64,000 nt of DNA from assembly GCA_947173945.1 (NCBI GenBank), contig CAMWGV010000001.1, positions 1 through 64,000 on the forward strand. Direction: 5' to 3'. Every line of letters begins with the position of its first letter. The stretch's first letter is position 1. This document shows positions 1 through 9,508 of this stretch, one piece after another. The translations under genes and the position numbers were made by a program. The stretch is from an uncultured Lachnospiraceae bacterium (lineage in GTDB: Bacteria > Bacillota > Clostridia > Lachnospirales > Lachnospiraceae). The notes under the pieces were generated by a model. That model saw only the letters and a list, made by a program, of their open reading frames with translations. It did not search any database and was not told where the DNA came from.

Positions 1-73
1 CAATATGTTTGAGGGCTTTTCAATTCAAAAAACTATGTTTTAAAAGGATTGAAAAAAATATTTTAGATTATAC

Positions 74-132
74 TTGACAGAAAAAATACTTATGTTATAA
101 TACACTTAAACATATGAACGATTGTTCATATG
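74..132 (+). promoter_or_regulatory. Sigma-A-type promoter (TTGACA 74-79, 16-nt spacer, TATAAT 96-101) followed by a perfect 9-4-9 inverted repeat CATATGAAC-GATT-GTTCATATG (111-132), probable ArsR/SmtB-family operator
   Basis: Motifs read directly; located upstream of a metal-efflux operon that encodes its own ArsR-type regulator. Confidence 0.75.
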
Positions 133-166
133 AAATTTAATAATAAAATTCAAGGAGGAATTCGAT

Positions 167-385
167 ATGAAGAAGACTTATAAAATTGATGTTGATTGTG
201 CAAACTGTGCTAATAAAATGGAGGATGCTGCCAAAAAGACCGCAGGTGTTAAGGATGCACTTGTAAATTTTATGACACTTAAAATGACAGTCGAGTTTGA
301 GGAGGGGCAGGATGCAGGTACCGTTATGCAGGAAGTATTAAAGAACTGCAAAAAGGTTGAAGACGATTGTGAGATATATTTATAG
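167..385 (+). CDS. Heavy-metal-associated (HMA) domain protein, CopZ-like
   Basis: 72 aa with CANC metal-binding motif, directly upstream of a P-type ATPase. Confidence 0.85.
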   Translation: MKKTYKIDVDCANCANKMEDAAKKTAGVKDALVNFMTLKMTVEFEEGQDAGTVMQEVLKNCKKVEDDCEIYL

Positions 386-426
386 TCATATGGAATGGCT
401 GATGTTCAGTGTGGGAGGACAACAAT

Positions 427-2295
427 ATGAATAAGAAACAGAAAAAGGTACTTATAAGGATTATAATTGCAGCGTTGCTGATGATTATATTTTCCCTGCT
501 TCCACTTAAAGGCATAATTGAGCCAATCTTATTTATGATTCCATACCTTGTTATTGGCTATGATATACTAAAAAAAGCGCTTAAAGGAATTATCAACCGA
601 CAGGTATTTGATGAAAACTTTTTGATGGCGGTTGCAACGATTGGTGCAATGGTGCTGGGAGAATATAAAGAGGGCGTTGCAGTTATGCTCTTTTACCAAA
701 TCGGGGAGTTGTTTCAGAGCTATGCTGTCGGAAAGAGCAGAAGAAGCATAAGTGATTTGATGGATATCCGTCCTGATTATGCAAATATAGAGCGGGATGG
801 GGAAATTGTACAGGTTGACCCAGACGAGGTTGAAATCGGAAGTATAATTATAGTAAAACCGGGAGAAAAAATTCCTATTGACGGAATTATACAGGAAGGA
901 AATACATCACTTAATACAAGTGCACTTACAGGTGAAAGCGTTCCAAGGGATGCGGTACCGGGTGACGAGGTCATAAGCGGATGTATAAACATGACAGGTG
1001 TTTTAAAAATAAAAACAACGAAAGAATTTGGAGAGTCCACGGTGTCAAAAATTTTGGATTTGGTGGAAAATTCCAGTTCTAAAAAGTCTAGGTCAGAAAA
1101 TTTTATTTCGCGGTTTGCAAAGTATTATACACCAGCTGTATGCTACAGTGCACTTGCACTTGCAATATTGCCGCCCCTTGTAAACATGACACTTATGAGC
1201 GCATCGCCGCAGTGGGGTGTCTGGGTATACAGGGCACTTACATTTCTCGTTATAAGCTGTCCATGTGCGCTTGTTATCAGTATACCATTAAGCTTTTTTG
1301 CAGGTATTGGCGGAGCAGGAAGACAGGGTGTGCTTGTAAAGGGCTCAAATTATCTGGAAACCTTATCCAAGGTCCGATATGTAATATTTGACAAAACAGG
1401 AACAATGACGCAGGGAATATTTGAGGTTGCAGGAATACATCACAGCAAGCTTGAGGAGGAAAAGCTTGTAGAATATGCGGCACTTGCAGAAAGCTTTTCG
1501 TCACATCCGATAAGCAAAAGTCTTACCAGGGCATATGGAAAAGCCATTGATAAATCAAGAGTTACGGATATTGAGGAAATAAGCGGTCATGGAGTAACTG
1601 CAAAAATTGACGGTATTACGGTAGCTGTGGGAAATCACAAGCTTATGAAAAAGCTGGGCATAGAATATAAGGAATGCCATCATGTGGGAACGGTAGTTCA
1701 TGTAGCCATAGATGGAGCCTATTCCGGACATATTTTAATAGCGGATGTGGTAAAGCCTCATGCGAAGGAGGCTATTTCAAGCCTTTATAATGCAGGTATA
1801 AAAAAGACGGTTATGCTGACAGGAGATGCCGATGCGGTTGCGCAAAGTGTTGCAAACGACTTGAACATATCCGAGGTTTACAGCGAGCTCCTTCCATCAG
1901 ATAAAGTTTCAAAGGTTGAGGAGCTTCTTGAGAAAAAGGATAAAAAGGAAAAGCTTGCATTTGTAGGTGATGGTATAAATGACGCACCGGTTCTTTCAAG
2001 GGCTGATATTGGGATTGCTATGGGAGCTCTTGGATCTGATGCGGCCATTGAGGCAGCAGATATCGTCCTTATGGATGATGACCCACTAAAAATATCCGTG
2101 GCTATAGGAATAGCAAGAAAATGTCTCCGTATAGTATACGAAAATATTTATTTTGCTATAGGCGTGAAGCTTATATGTCTTATTTTGGGAGCACTTGGTA
2201 TAGCAAACATGTGGCTTGCCATATTTGCGGATGTAGGTGTTATGGTTATAGCGGTAATAAATGCCATACGGGCACTTTATTATAAGCAGAAATAA
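427..2295 (+). CDS. Heavy-metal-translocating P1B-type ATPase (CadA/ZntA-like)
   Basis: SCPCAL (CPC) membrane motif, DKTGTMT phosphorylation site, GDGINDAP; ATG at 427 preceded by GGGAGGA (the supplied ORF start at 409 is a GTG). Confidence 0.92.
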   Translation: MNKKQKKVLIRIIIAALLMIIFSLLPLKGIIEPILFMIPYLVIGYDILKKALKGIINRQVFDENFLMAVATIGAMVLGEYKEGVAVMLFYQIGELFQSYAVGKSRRSISDLMDIRPDYANIERDGEIVQVDPDEVEIGSIIIVKPGEKIPIDGIIQEGNTSLNTSALTGESVPRDAVPGDEVISGCINMTGVLKIKTTKEFGESTVSKILDLVENSSSKKSRSENFISRFAKYYTPAVCYSALALAILPPLVNMTLMSASPQWGVWVYRALTFLVISCPCALVISIPLSFFAGIGGAGRQGVLVKGSNYLETLSKVRYVIFDKTGTMTQGIFEVAGIHHSKLEEEKLVEYAALAESFSSHPISKSLTRAYGKAIDKSRVTDIEEISGHGVTAKIDGITVAVGNHKLMKKLGIEYKECHHVGTVVHVAIDGAYSGHILIADVVKPHAKEAISSLYNAGIKKTVMLTGDADAVAQSVANDLNISEVYSELLPSDKVSKVEELLEKKDKKEKLAFVGDGINDAPVLSRADIGIAMGALGSDAAIEAADIVLMDDDPLKISVAIGIARKCLRIVYENIYFAIGVKLICLILGALGIANMWLAIFADVGVMVIAVINAIRALYYKQK

Positions 2296-2324
2296 AGCTA
2301 TTTGAAAGGATAAAAGGTGATTGT

Positions 2325-2693
2325 ATGGCAGAACATGAAAAACCGGAAGGGTGTTGCGACACAGTTTGTGTGCATGATAACTTACTGAAAATTGTAAATG
2401 AATCATTGCCACCGGAAACGGAGCTGTATGATTTGGCAGAGCTGTTTAAAATATTTGGTGATTCTACCAGAATAAGAATATTGTTTGTGCTGTTTGAAGT
2501 GGAGGTTTGTGTGTGCGATTTGGCGGCAGCATTAAATATGACACAGTCGGCTATTTCGCATCAGCTTAAAATACTTAAACAAAGCAAATTGGTCAAAAGC
2601 CGTAGGGAAGGAAAGTCAATTTTTTATTCTCTTGCAGACGATCACGTGAGAACGATTATTGCTCAGGGGTGTGAGCATATTGAAGAAAATTAG
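2325..2693 (+). CDS. ArsR/SmtB-family metalloregulator
   Basis: Winged-helix core ELFKIFGDSTRIRILFVL..EVCVCDLAAALNMTQSAISHQLKILKQSKLV; ELCVC-like alpha-3 Cys site. Confidence 0.9.
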   Translation: MAEHEKPEGCCDTVCVHDNLLKIVNESLPPETELYDLAELFKIFGDSTRIRILFVLFEVEVCVCDLAAALNMTQSAISHQLKILKQSKLVKSRREGKSIFYSLADDHVRTIIAQGCEHIEEN

Positions 2694-2781
2694 AACTATT
2701 AAAATTAAATGATACATGATATAATGACGGATAGGGACTGTCTCAGTCTCTATCCATATTGCTGTTTCGCAGGTGTATATT

Positions 2782-3393
2782 ATGAGAACTATTATTTTAG
2801 CTTCCCAGTCGCCCAGAAGACGTGAGCTTTTGGAGCAGGCAGGGTATATATTTAAGATAATTCCATCTACAGTAGAGGAGACGGTTACATGTAATGAGCC
2901 GTCAGAGGTTGTGAAGGAGCTTGCAATGCAAAAGGCAAGGGATGTATTCGAAAAATGCAGCAGGGACGCATCAGATGATGGATACACTTCGGCTCAATTA
3001 CTTGTTATAGGTGCAGATACTGTAGTTGCGGCTGATGGTAACATTCTCGGAAAACCCGAATCCGTAAAACATGCAAAAGAAATGATACATTGCCTGCAGG
3101 GAAAAACACATTATGTTCATACAGGGGTCGCTTTTGTGTGGGCTGACGAGCGTACAGGGTTGCTCAGAACACACTGCTTTAGTGAGAGTACCGCTGTGAG
3201 CTGTTATCCTATGACAGAGGAAGAAATTACTGCTTATGTAAATACCGGAGAATGTATGGATAAAGCAGGGGCTTATGGGATACAGGGCAGGTTTGGGATA
3301 TTTATCAGAAATATAACAGGCGATTATAATAATGTAGTAGGGTTGCCTATTTCTGCTGTTTATCATCAGCTTATAAAATGTGGACTTCAATAA
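2782..3393 (+). CDS. maf: Maf family nucleoside triphosphate pyrophosphatase
   Basis: N-terminal IILASQSPRRRELLEQ; VIGADTVV; KAGAYGIQG. Confidence 0.93.
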   Translation: MRTIILASQSPRRRELLEQAGYIFKIIPSTVEETVTCNEPSEVVKELAMQKARDVFEKCSRDASDDGYTSAQLLVIGADTVVAADGNILGKPESVKHAKEMIHCLQGKTHYVHTGVAFVWADERTGLLRTHCFSESTAVSCYPMTEEEITAYVNTGECMDKAGAYGIQGRFGIFIRNITGDYNNVVGLPISAVYHQLIKCGLQ

Positions 3394-3428
3394 TTTTAAA
3401 ATAAATTATAGTTAGCCGGAGGAACAAA

Positions 3429-5081
3429 ATGGCATTTGATTGGGGTTTAAAATCAAAATCAAAAAAAATAAAGGTGAAAGAAGAAAGTCTGGCCATGTAT
3501 GAGCTTTGTCTTAAAAGGGCAAGGAGCATAGGAAGGGCTGAGTATATCCGTACGGAAGGAAGGGTTGACCTTGCTGAATCCTATAGAACGGATATGCTTA
3601 ATTTTCTTGTATATCTTGCATATTCAGATGGGGAGCTTTCTATAAGTGAGCTGAAATACATAGATATATTCTTTGATATGCCATATGAATTTAAAGATTT
3701 ATCAAAGTATGCAGATATGTGGGATTTAAAAACAGAAAGTATCAGGGAAAAACCGCCTATAACGCTGGAGGCTTTTGTAAGGTCTAACATTGGCCCCGAA
3801 ACAGGAGAAATAAGCCATCAGTATTATGACCTTGTTATGCTTTATGTTACAACGTTCAATTATGTGGGAAATGATTTCATAGCCTGTGATGATGAGGTAA
3901 CTTCTAATGAGATTGCAGCACTCTCGGGTTATATGATGATGCTCAGGGAATATATAGATGTCATTAAAGAAAAGATTGCTGAATATAAGCCAACGATAGC
4001 ATATAAGTCAGGAAGCAGCATCAAACTTGAAACAATAAGCTATAACAAGCCGACTGCAGAATTCAGACCAAAGAATAAGGATGTGCAGGAAATTTTGGGC
4101 TTTGATAGTACAATACCACTTGCCGACAGAAAGAAATTTGTAAAAGAAGAGAAGGAAGAGAAAAAAGAGGAGAGCCTCAATGCAGATATAACGCCAAAGG
4201 CTGTTGAGGAAAAAGAGGATGAAACTAAATTTGTAGGAAAGATTTCAGAAACTGAGGAGGCTGTAAATCTTGAGGAGCTTTTAGTGGAGCTAAACGGACT
4301 TACAGGAATGGACAGCGTCAAGAAAGAGGTTAACAATTTGGTCAATCTTCTTAAAATATGCAGGATAAGACAGGAGAAAGGCTATAAAATTCCGCCTACG
4401 ACAAATCATCTTGTGTTTTTGGGTAATCCGGGAACAGGAAAAACGACTGTTGCCAGAATCCTGGCAAAAATATACCATAGTCTTGGAGTGCTTTCAAAGG
4501 GGCAGCTTGTAGAGGTTGACAGGTCAGGATTGGTTGCCGGATACATGGGACAGACCGGTATAAAGGTAATGGAGGTAGTTGAAAAGGCAAAGGGAGGAGT
4601 CCTTTTCATCGATGAGGCATATGCGCTTTCCACAGGTCAGGAGGGAGATTTTGGAAAGGAAGCAATTGATGTATTAAATAAAGCGATGGAGGATTATAAG
4701 GATGATCTTATAGTTATAGTAGCCGGATATCAAAAGGAAATGCAGAGCTTTTTAGATGCCAATCCGGGACTTCGCTCCAGATTTAACAGGACGATTCACT
4801 TTCCGAATTATAGTGCTGATGAGCTTATCACTATTATGAAAAACAGGGCTGATAAGCTTGACTACAGCATTACGGAGGAGGCAATAAAACATATAGAGAA
4901 TTATTTTGATGAGGTTCTTGCATTGCCGCCTGACAATTTTGGAAATGCCCGTTCTGTCAGAAATTATTTGGATAATGCTATAAATAATCAGGCAAACAGG
5001 CTTGTAAATGTCCCTGAATTTACAGATGCGGATTTAACAACAATTGTAATCGCTGATGTTAAGGACTTAGAGCTTACGTAG
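3429..5081 (+). CDS. AAA+ ATPase of the SpoVK/CbbX type with N-terminal TerB-like region
   Basis: GNPGTGKTTVARILAKIYHSLG, GYMGQTG, GGVLFIDEAYAL; N-terminus has TerB-like acidic motifs (YSDGELSISEL, CDDEVTSNEI). Confidence 0.85.
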   Translation: MAFDWGLKSKSKKIKVKEESLAMYELCLKRARSIGRAEYIRTEGRVDLAESYRTDMLNFLVYLAYSDGELSISELKYIDIFFDMPYEFKDLSKYADMWDLKTESIREKPPITLEAFVRSNIGPETGEISHQYYDLVMLYVTTFNYVGNDFIACDDEVTSNEIAALSGYMMMLREYIDVIKEKIAEYKPTIAYKSGSSIKLETISYNKPTAEFRPKNKDVQEILGFDSTIPLADRKKFVKEEKEEKKEESLNADITPKAVEEKEDETKFVGKISETEEAVNLEELLVELNGLTGMDSVKKEVNNLVNLLKICRIRQEKGYKIPPTTNHLVFLGNPGTGKTTVARILAKIYHSLGVLSKGQLVEVDRSGLVAGYMGQTGIKVMEVVEKAKGGVLFIDEAYALSTGQEGDFGKEAIDVLNKAMEDYKDDLIVIVAGYQKEMQSFLDANPGLRSRFNRTIHFPNYSADELITIMKNRADKLDYSITEEAIKHIENYFDEVLALPPDNFGNARSVRNYLDNAINNQANRLVNVPEFTDADLTTIVIADVKDLELT

Positions 5082-5092
5082 GACAGTATAAC

Positions 5093-6463
5093 ATGAAAAA
5101 ATATATTGTTGAAAAATTACAATCATATATTGATGGAAATAACATTCCGTGGCATATGCCGGGGCATAAAAGAAAAGGCTTTGGTAACATGGCAGAAGAT
5201 ACGGCTATCAAGAATATTATATCAGCTGTTCATCATATAGATGTTACAGAGGTTTATGGTCTGGATGATTTGCACATGCCTGAGGGAATGATTGCGAAAT
5301 CACAGGAGGAGCTTGCAAGGGTATATAATACCTTTGCAAGCTATTATCTTGTAAATGGTTCAACCTGTGGCATTATGACCGCAATAGCTGCATGTTGCCG
5401 AAGAGATGATGGGAAAGTGGTACACAATATTATTGTGGCAAGAAATTGTCATAAATCAGTTATAAATGCGGCAGAGCTTTTAGGTGTTGAACCAATTTAT
5501 ATTGAGCCCAAGAAGGTTTCACTGGCAGATGAAAATGGGCATGAATATCCGGATCAATTTTATGGGGACATAGACCTTGAGAAGCTTGAGAAATTGTGCC
5601 GTGAAAATACAGACATATCTGCAATGGTTATTACAAGTCCAACCTACGAGGGAATCATATCTGATATAAAGGAAATAAGCAATATTGTACACAGGCATGG
5701 TATTCCTTTGATTGTTGATGAGGCACATGGTGCACATTTGCCGTTTATGCAAAAATCGGCCAGTGCCATAGGGCTTGGTGCAGATTTGGTTGTGCAGAGT
5801 CTGCATAAGACAATGCCTGCCATGACGCAGACAGCACTTATCCATGTTGTAAATTCCCATCTGGATGAGTCTGTCAGAAAATATAAATCAATGTTTATGT
5901 CCTCGTCGCCATCGTATGTCATGCTTTGCAGTATGGAACTGGCGGTCTGCTGGGGTGCAGATTATGATTATAGACCGTATTTAACGAGGTTGGAAAGCTA
6001 CCGAAACAAAATATCACAGTTGAAAAATATTACACTGCTAAAGACAGCATGCTATGATTTATCACGGATTGTAATCGAAGCTGACGTACATGGTTTTGTT
6101 ATGGAGGAGGAGCTTCGTAAAAGCGGAATAATATGTGAAATGTCGGGCACTCATTATGTTGTGCTCATCTCAACACCGTTTGACAGCGAAGAGGACTTTG
6201 AGTATCTTTATGAAGTCCTAAGCAGGATAGACAGTCAGCTTTCACTTGGGCAGCTTGGAGCTGATGTTCCGGCAGAAGAAAAAATTGAGGAGACTAAGAA
6301 TCGTATAAGGGCATTGCTTGGAACAAGGGCGAAAAACAACATATATGTATATCCGCCGGGAAGCTATATTGTTGTCAAGGGCGAGGTTATAGCCCAGAAT
6401 CATATTGATATGCTGTTGTCATATGCCGACAGCCGAAAAGAGATTAGGGGACTTGGGCAGTAA
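5093..6463 (+). CDS. Orn/Lys/Arg decarboxylase-family PLP enzyme
   Basis: WHMPGHKRK N-terminus, DEAHGAHLPF, SLHKTMPAMTQTA (PLP lysine). Confidence 0.9.
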   Translation: MKKYIVEKLQSYIDGNNIPWHMPGHKRKGFGNMAEDTAIKNIISAVHHIDVTEVYGLDDLHMPEGMIAKSQEELARVYNTFASYYLVNGSTCGIMTAIAACCRRDDGKVVHNIIVARNCHKSVINAAELLGVEPIYIEPKKVSLADENGHEYPDQFYGDIDLEKLEKLCRENTDISAMVITSPTYEGIISDIKEISNIVHRHGIPLIVDEAHGAHLPFMQKSASAIGLGADLVVQSLHKTMPAMTQTALIHVVNSHLDESVRKYKSMFMSSSPSYVMLCSMELAVCWGADYDYRPYLTRLESYRNKISQLKNITLLKTACYDLSRIVIEADVHGFVMEEELRKSGIICEMSGTHYVVLISTPFDSEEDFEYLYEVLSRIDSQLSLGQLGADVPAEEKIEETKNRIRALLGTRAKNNIYVYPPGSYIVVKGEVIAQNHIDMLLSYADSRKEIRGLGQ

Positions 6464-6629
6464 TACAGTCATAAATAGTGTTATAAGAGGATTGTAGTAA
6501 TATCGACAGAATATTTCAAAATTAAATTAAATTTCCCGATTTATTTTTATAAAATGTCGATGTATGTTGTTGATTACAGAGAAAAATTAGCGACATAAAA
6601 ATTTTTTATGCAGGTTTTAAAGTTAATTG

Positions 6630-6658
6630 TTGAAAAACATGTGGTTAATGTTTATAAT
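6630..6658 (+). promoter_or_regulatory. Probable promoter for MATE gene (TTGAAA-17-TATAAT)
   Basis: -35/-10 match with 17-nt spacing upstream of ATG 6705. Confidence 0.55.
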
Positions 6659-6704
6659 CTTTTCCTAATCAGTAGTACAATTCGACACATTTTCAAGTCT
6701 GAGG

Positions 6705-8051
6705 ATGGAGGATTTAAGCGTGAAGGAATTAACGAGTGGAAAGCCTTGGAAAATTATTTTAATGTTTGCCATACCTATAATGTGTGGAAATATTTTTCAG
6801 CAGCTTTATAATCTTGCAGATAGTAAAATAGTAAGTACATATATAAGCACAAATGCTTTTGCGGCAGTTGGTGCCACAAGTGTTATATCTAACACTGTAA
6901 TTGGTTTTATAAATGGTTTGACTCAGGGGTTTGCAATACCTGTGGCAAACAGTTATGGCGCACGTGATTATAATAAAATGAGACGGTTTATAGCAGGTTC
7001 CATGATACTTACAACTGCAATTGCAATTTTACTTACCATAGCAGGACAGGTTTTTATATCTGATCTGTTGATGGGTCTTGATACCCCTTCAGATATAATG
7101 AGTGATTCACTGGCATATGTCAAAATTATTTTATATGGAATCATTCTGACTGCAGTATACAATTTAAGTGCAAATCTGCTCAGGGCGGTTGGTGACAGCA
7201 AAACACCTCTTTACTGCCTTATTGCTGCAGTTATAGTAAATGTATTGCTGGATTTTGTTTTTATAAAGTTCATGCAAATGGGAATACAGGGTGCAGCTTA
7301 TGCAACCGTTATATCACAGGCACTGGCTGGCGGACTTTGTGTTATATATATAATTAAAAAGTTTAAAATAATAATCCCTGAGAAGAAAGACTGGCATTTG
7401 GAAAAAGGGCAGTATCCTGAGCTTATTACGACAGGAATGTCTATGGGATTTATGTCCTGCATTGTAAATATAGGCTCAATCGTTCTTCAAAATGCGATAA
7501 ACAAGCTTGGTACTGTTTATGTGGCAGCGCATACGGCGGCCAGAAAGCTTTTTGATATATTAACGGTATCTCTTTACTCCGTAGGACTTGCAATGACTAC
7601 CTATGTAAGCCAGAATATGGGAGCAGGAAAATATGCACGTGTTATACAGGGTATAAGACATGCCATTTTAATTGTAACGGCAGAAACGACAGTTCTTATA
7701 ACTTTATGCTTTGCATTTGGTAATGGAATATTAAGATGGATCACAAGTACGGATGACGGGACAATCATTTCCGCGTCAGTGATGTATTTAAGGATAAGTA
7801 TATTATTTTTCTATGTACTTGGACCACTGTTTGTGTTGCGCTGTTCGCTTCAAGGCATGGGACATAAGATTGTACCGGTGTCCTCAAGTGTTTTAGAGAT
7901 GGTTGTTAAAATTTTGTCGGCAAATTTAATCGTTCCGGCCTTTGCATATAAAGGAGTGGCATTTACGGAACCGATAAGCTGGGTACTGATGACAATTCTT
8001 CTCGGTGTGGCATATCTGATAGTAAAGCCTGCACCTGCAACCGATCAGTGA
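6705..8051 (+). CDS. MATE family efflux transporter
   Basis: 448 aa polytopic protein; KPWKIILMFAIPIMCGNIFQQLYNLADS typical MATE N-terminus. Confidence 0.93.
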   Translation: MEDLSVKELTSGKPWKIILMFAIPIMCGNIFQQLYNLADSKIVSTYISTNAFAAVGATSVISNTVIGFINGLTQGFAIPVANSYGARDYNKMRRFIAGSMILTTAIAILLTIAGQVFISDLLMGLDTPSDIMSDSLAYVKIILYGIILTAVYNLSANLLRAVGDSKTPLYCLIAAVIVNVLLDFVFIKFMQMGIQGAAYATVISQALAGGLCVIYIIKKFKIIIPEKKDWHLEKGQYPELITTGMSMGFMSCIVNIGSIVLQNAINKLGTVYVAAHTAARKLFDILTVSLYSVGLAMTTYVSQNMGAGKYARVIQGIRHAILIVTAETTVLITLCFAFGNGILRWITSTDDGTIISASVMYLRISILFFYVLGPLFVLRCSLQGMGHKIVPVSSSVLEMVVKILSANLIVPAFAYKGVAFTEPISWVLMTILLGVAYLIVKPAPATDQ

Positions 8052-8181
8052 TACGACTTGATATTTAACAGCAAATAGGACGAGGGTGGAAATGTGTGGT
8101 TTATCTTGAAAAAAATAAAATAAATGTGTTATAATAAAAGAGAGGCTATGTATTGATTTTCTTTGAGAATGGAGGGTTATT

Positions 8182-8406
8182 TTGGCTGGTGTAAAAAAGG
8201 CAAAAAAGCCTAAAAAAGCGAAGGCGCCTAAAAAGGCGGTAAAATATAAGCTTACCAAAGAGCAAAAAAGACTGCTTAAGGAAGCGGTCAAGCATAGAAA
8301 GGACATTAAAAAAGCTGTTACAAGATATGTCAGCGTTTTGGCAGTTCTGTTATGTATCATTTCATCAGGACTGGATGTGCTTATAAATAATAAAAAGAAA
8401 GGATAA
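8182..8406 (+). CDS. Small Lys/Ala/Pro-rich protein with C-terminal transmembrane segment
   Basis: 74 aa, TTG start with GGAGGG RBS; KKAKKPKKAKAPKKA tail then VSVLAVLLCIISSGL hydrophobic helix. Confidence 0.65.
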   Translation: MAGVKKAKKPKKAKAPKKAVKYKLTKEQKRLLKEAVKHRKDIKKAVTRYVSVLAVLLCIISSGLDVLINNKKKG

Positions 8407-8414
8407 AAAGACAA

Positions 8415-9323
8415 ATGAATAATTTTGATGCATTACTTGATAAGGTAAAATCATGCAGCATGAAGAAGCTGGCAGTTGCAGTTGCACAGGACGATGCGGT
8501 ACTGGAGGCAGTTTCGGTAGCTAAGGAGAGAAATATTGCAGATGCTATTCTTGTAGGAGATGAGGACAAGATAAAAGAAATAGCAGCAAGTGTAAATATA
8601 GACCTTAGCGGTTTTGAAATCATTGATGTTAAAGATGTTACGGAAGCAGCACGTACTGCTGTTAAGCTTGTACATGACGGAAAGGCTGACATGTACATGA
8701 AGGGACTCATTGACACAAAGGGATTTCTTAAGAGCGTGCTTGATAAGGAAGTTGGGCTCAGAACAGGTAAGCCGCTTTCACACGTTGCACTTTTTGAGAT
8801 AGAGGGATATGAGAAAATGTTCTTCCTTACAGATGTTGCATTTATTCCTTATCCTACTCTTGAAGATAAGGTTGGAATTATAAACAATACAGTTGAGGTT
8901 GTTCATGCTTGTGGTATCAGCAATCCGAAGGTTGCTCCTCTTGCTGCAGTTGAGGTTGTAAACCCTAAGATGCCTGCAACCGTTGAGGCAGATCAGCTCA
9001 CTAAGATGAACGAGGAAGGAAAGATTACAGGATGTATTATAGATGGTCCTCTTTCCATGGATCTTGCGATTGACCCGGAGGCAGCAAGACATAAGGGTGC
9101 TACAGGACGTAAGATTGTAGGAGATGCAGATATATTGCTTTTCCCTGATATACATGCAGGAAATCTTACATATAAGACTCTTGTACATACTGCAAAAGCA
9201 AAGAATGGATGTATTCTCACAGGAACAAAGGCACCGGTTATACTTACATCACGTTCCGATACATGTGAAACAAAAGTAAACTCAATAGCGCTTGCAGCAG
9301 TGGTAGCTGAAGCTATGTCCTAA
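8415..9323 (+). CDS. ptb: Phosphate butyryltransferase
   Basis: Phosphate acetyl/butyryltransferase family sequence and position next to butyrate kinase. Confidence 0.9.
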   Translation: MNNFDALLDKVKSCSMKKLAVAVAQDDAVLEAVSVAKERNIADAILVGDEDKIKEIAASVNIDLSGFEIIDVKDVTEAARTAVKLVHDGKADMYMKGLIDTKGFLKSVLDKEVGLRTGKPLSHVALFEIEGYEKMFFLTDVAFIPYPTLEDKVGIINNTVEVVHACGISNPKVAPLAAVEVVNPKMPATVEADQLTKMNEEGKITGCIIDGPLSMDLAIDPEAARHKGATGRKIVGDADILLFPDIHAGNLTYKTLVHTAKAKNGCILTGTKAPVILTSRSDTCETKVNSIALAAVVAEAMS

Positions 9324-9326
9324 TAT

Positions 9327-9455
9327 GTCCTAAGGAGGGACCCAACGAAGTTGGGAGGATACCTTAGGACAGACCCGCGAAGCAGGAGGGAATATAGCAG
9401 GGTCCGAAGGACCGTGCCCTCAGGGCTCCGTCTGCTCCGCAGACACCTCAGGGCA
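9327..9455. repeat. GC-richer intergenic palindromic repeat cluster: GTCCTAAGG..CCCAAC-GAA-GTTGGG..CCTTAGGAC, GGTCC-GAA-GGACC, TGCCCT..GTCTGC-TCC-GCAGAC..AGGGCA
   Basis: Nested inverted repeats read directly; outer stem GTCCTAAGG/CCTTAGGAC is identical to the element at 43274-43312. Confidence 0.8.
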
Positions 9456-9508
9456 AATACAGACCCGCAGGGCAACACTGTTACAACGAAGCAGAAAGGA
9501 ATAAAAAA

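Noticed and set aside
324-515. Antisense ORFs listed throughout the track (for example 324-515, 777-1040, 8451-8675, 19077-19625, 32209-32499)
   Set aside because: All lie antisense within well-supported CDSs, with low-complexity or Cys/Ile/Tyr-rich translations typical of reverse-strand artefacts.
6608-6811. 67-aa ORF upstream of MATE
   Set aside because: Overlaps the promoter and MATE gene in another frame; no RBS.
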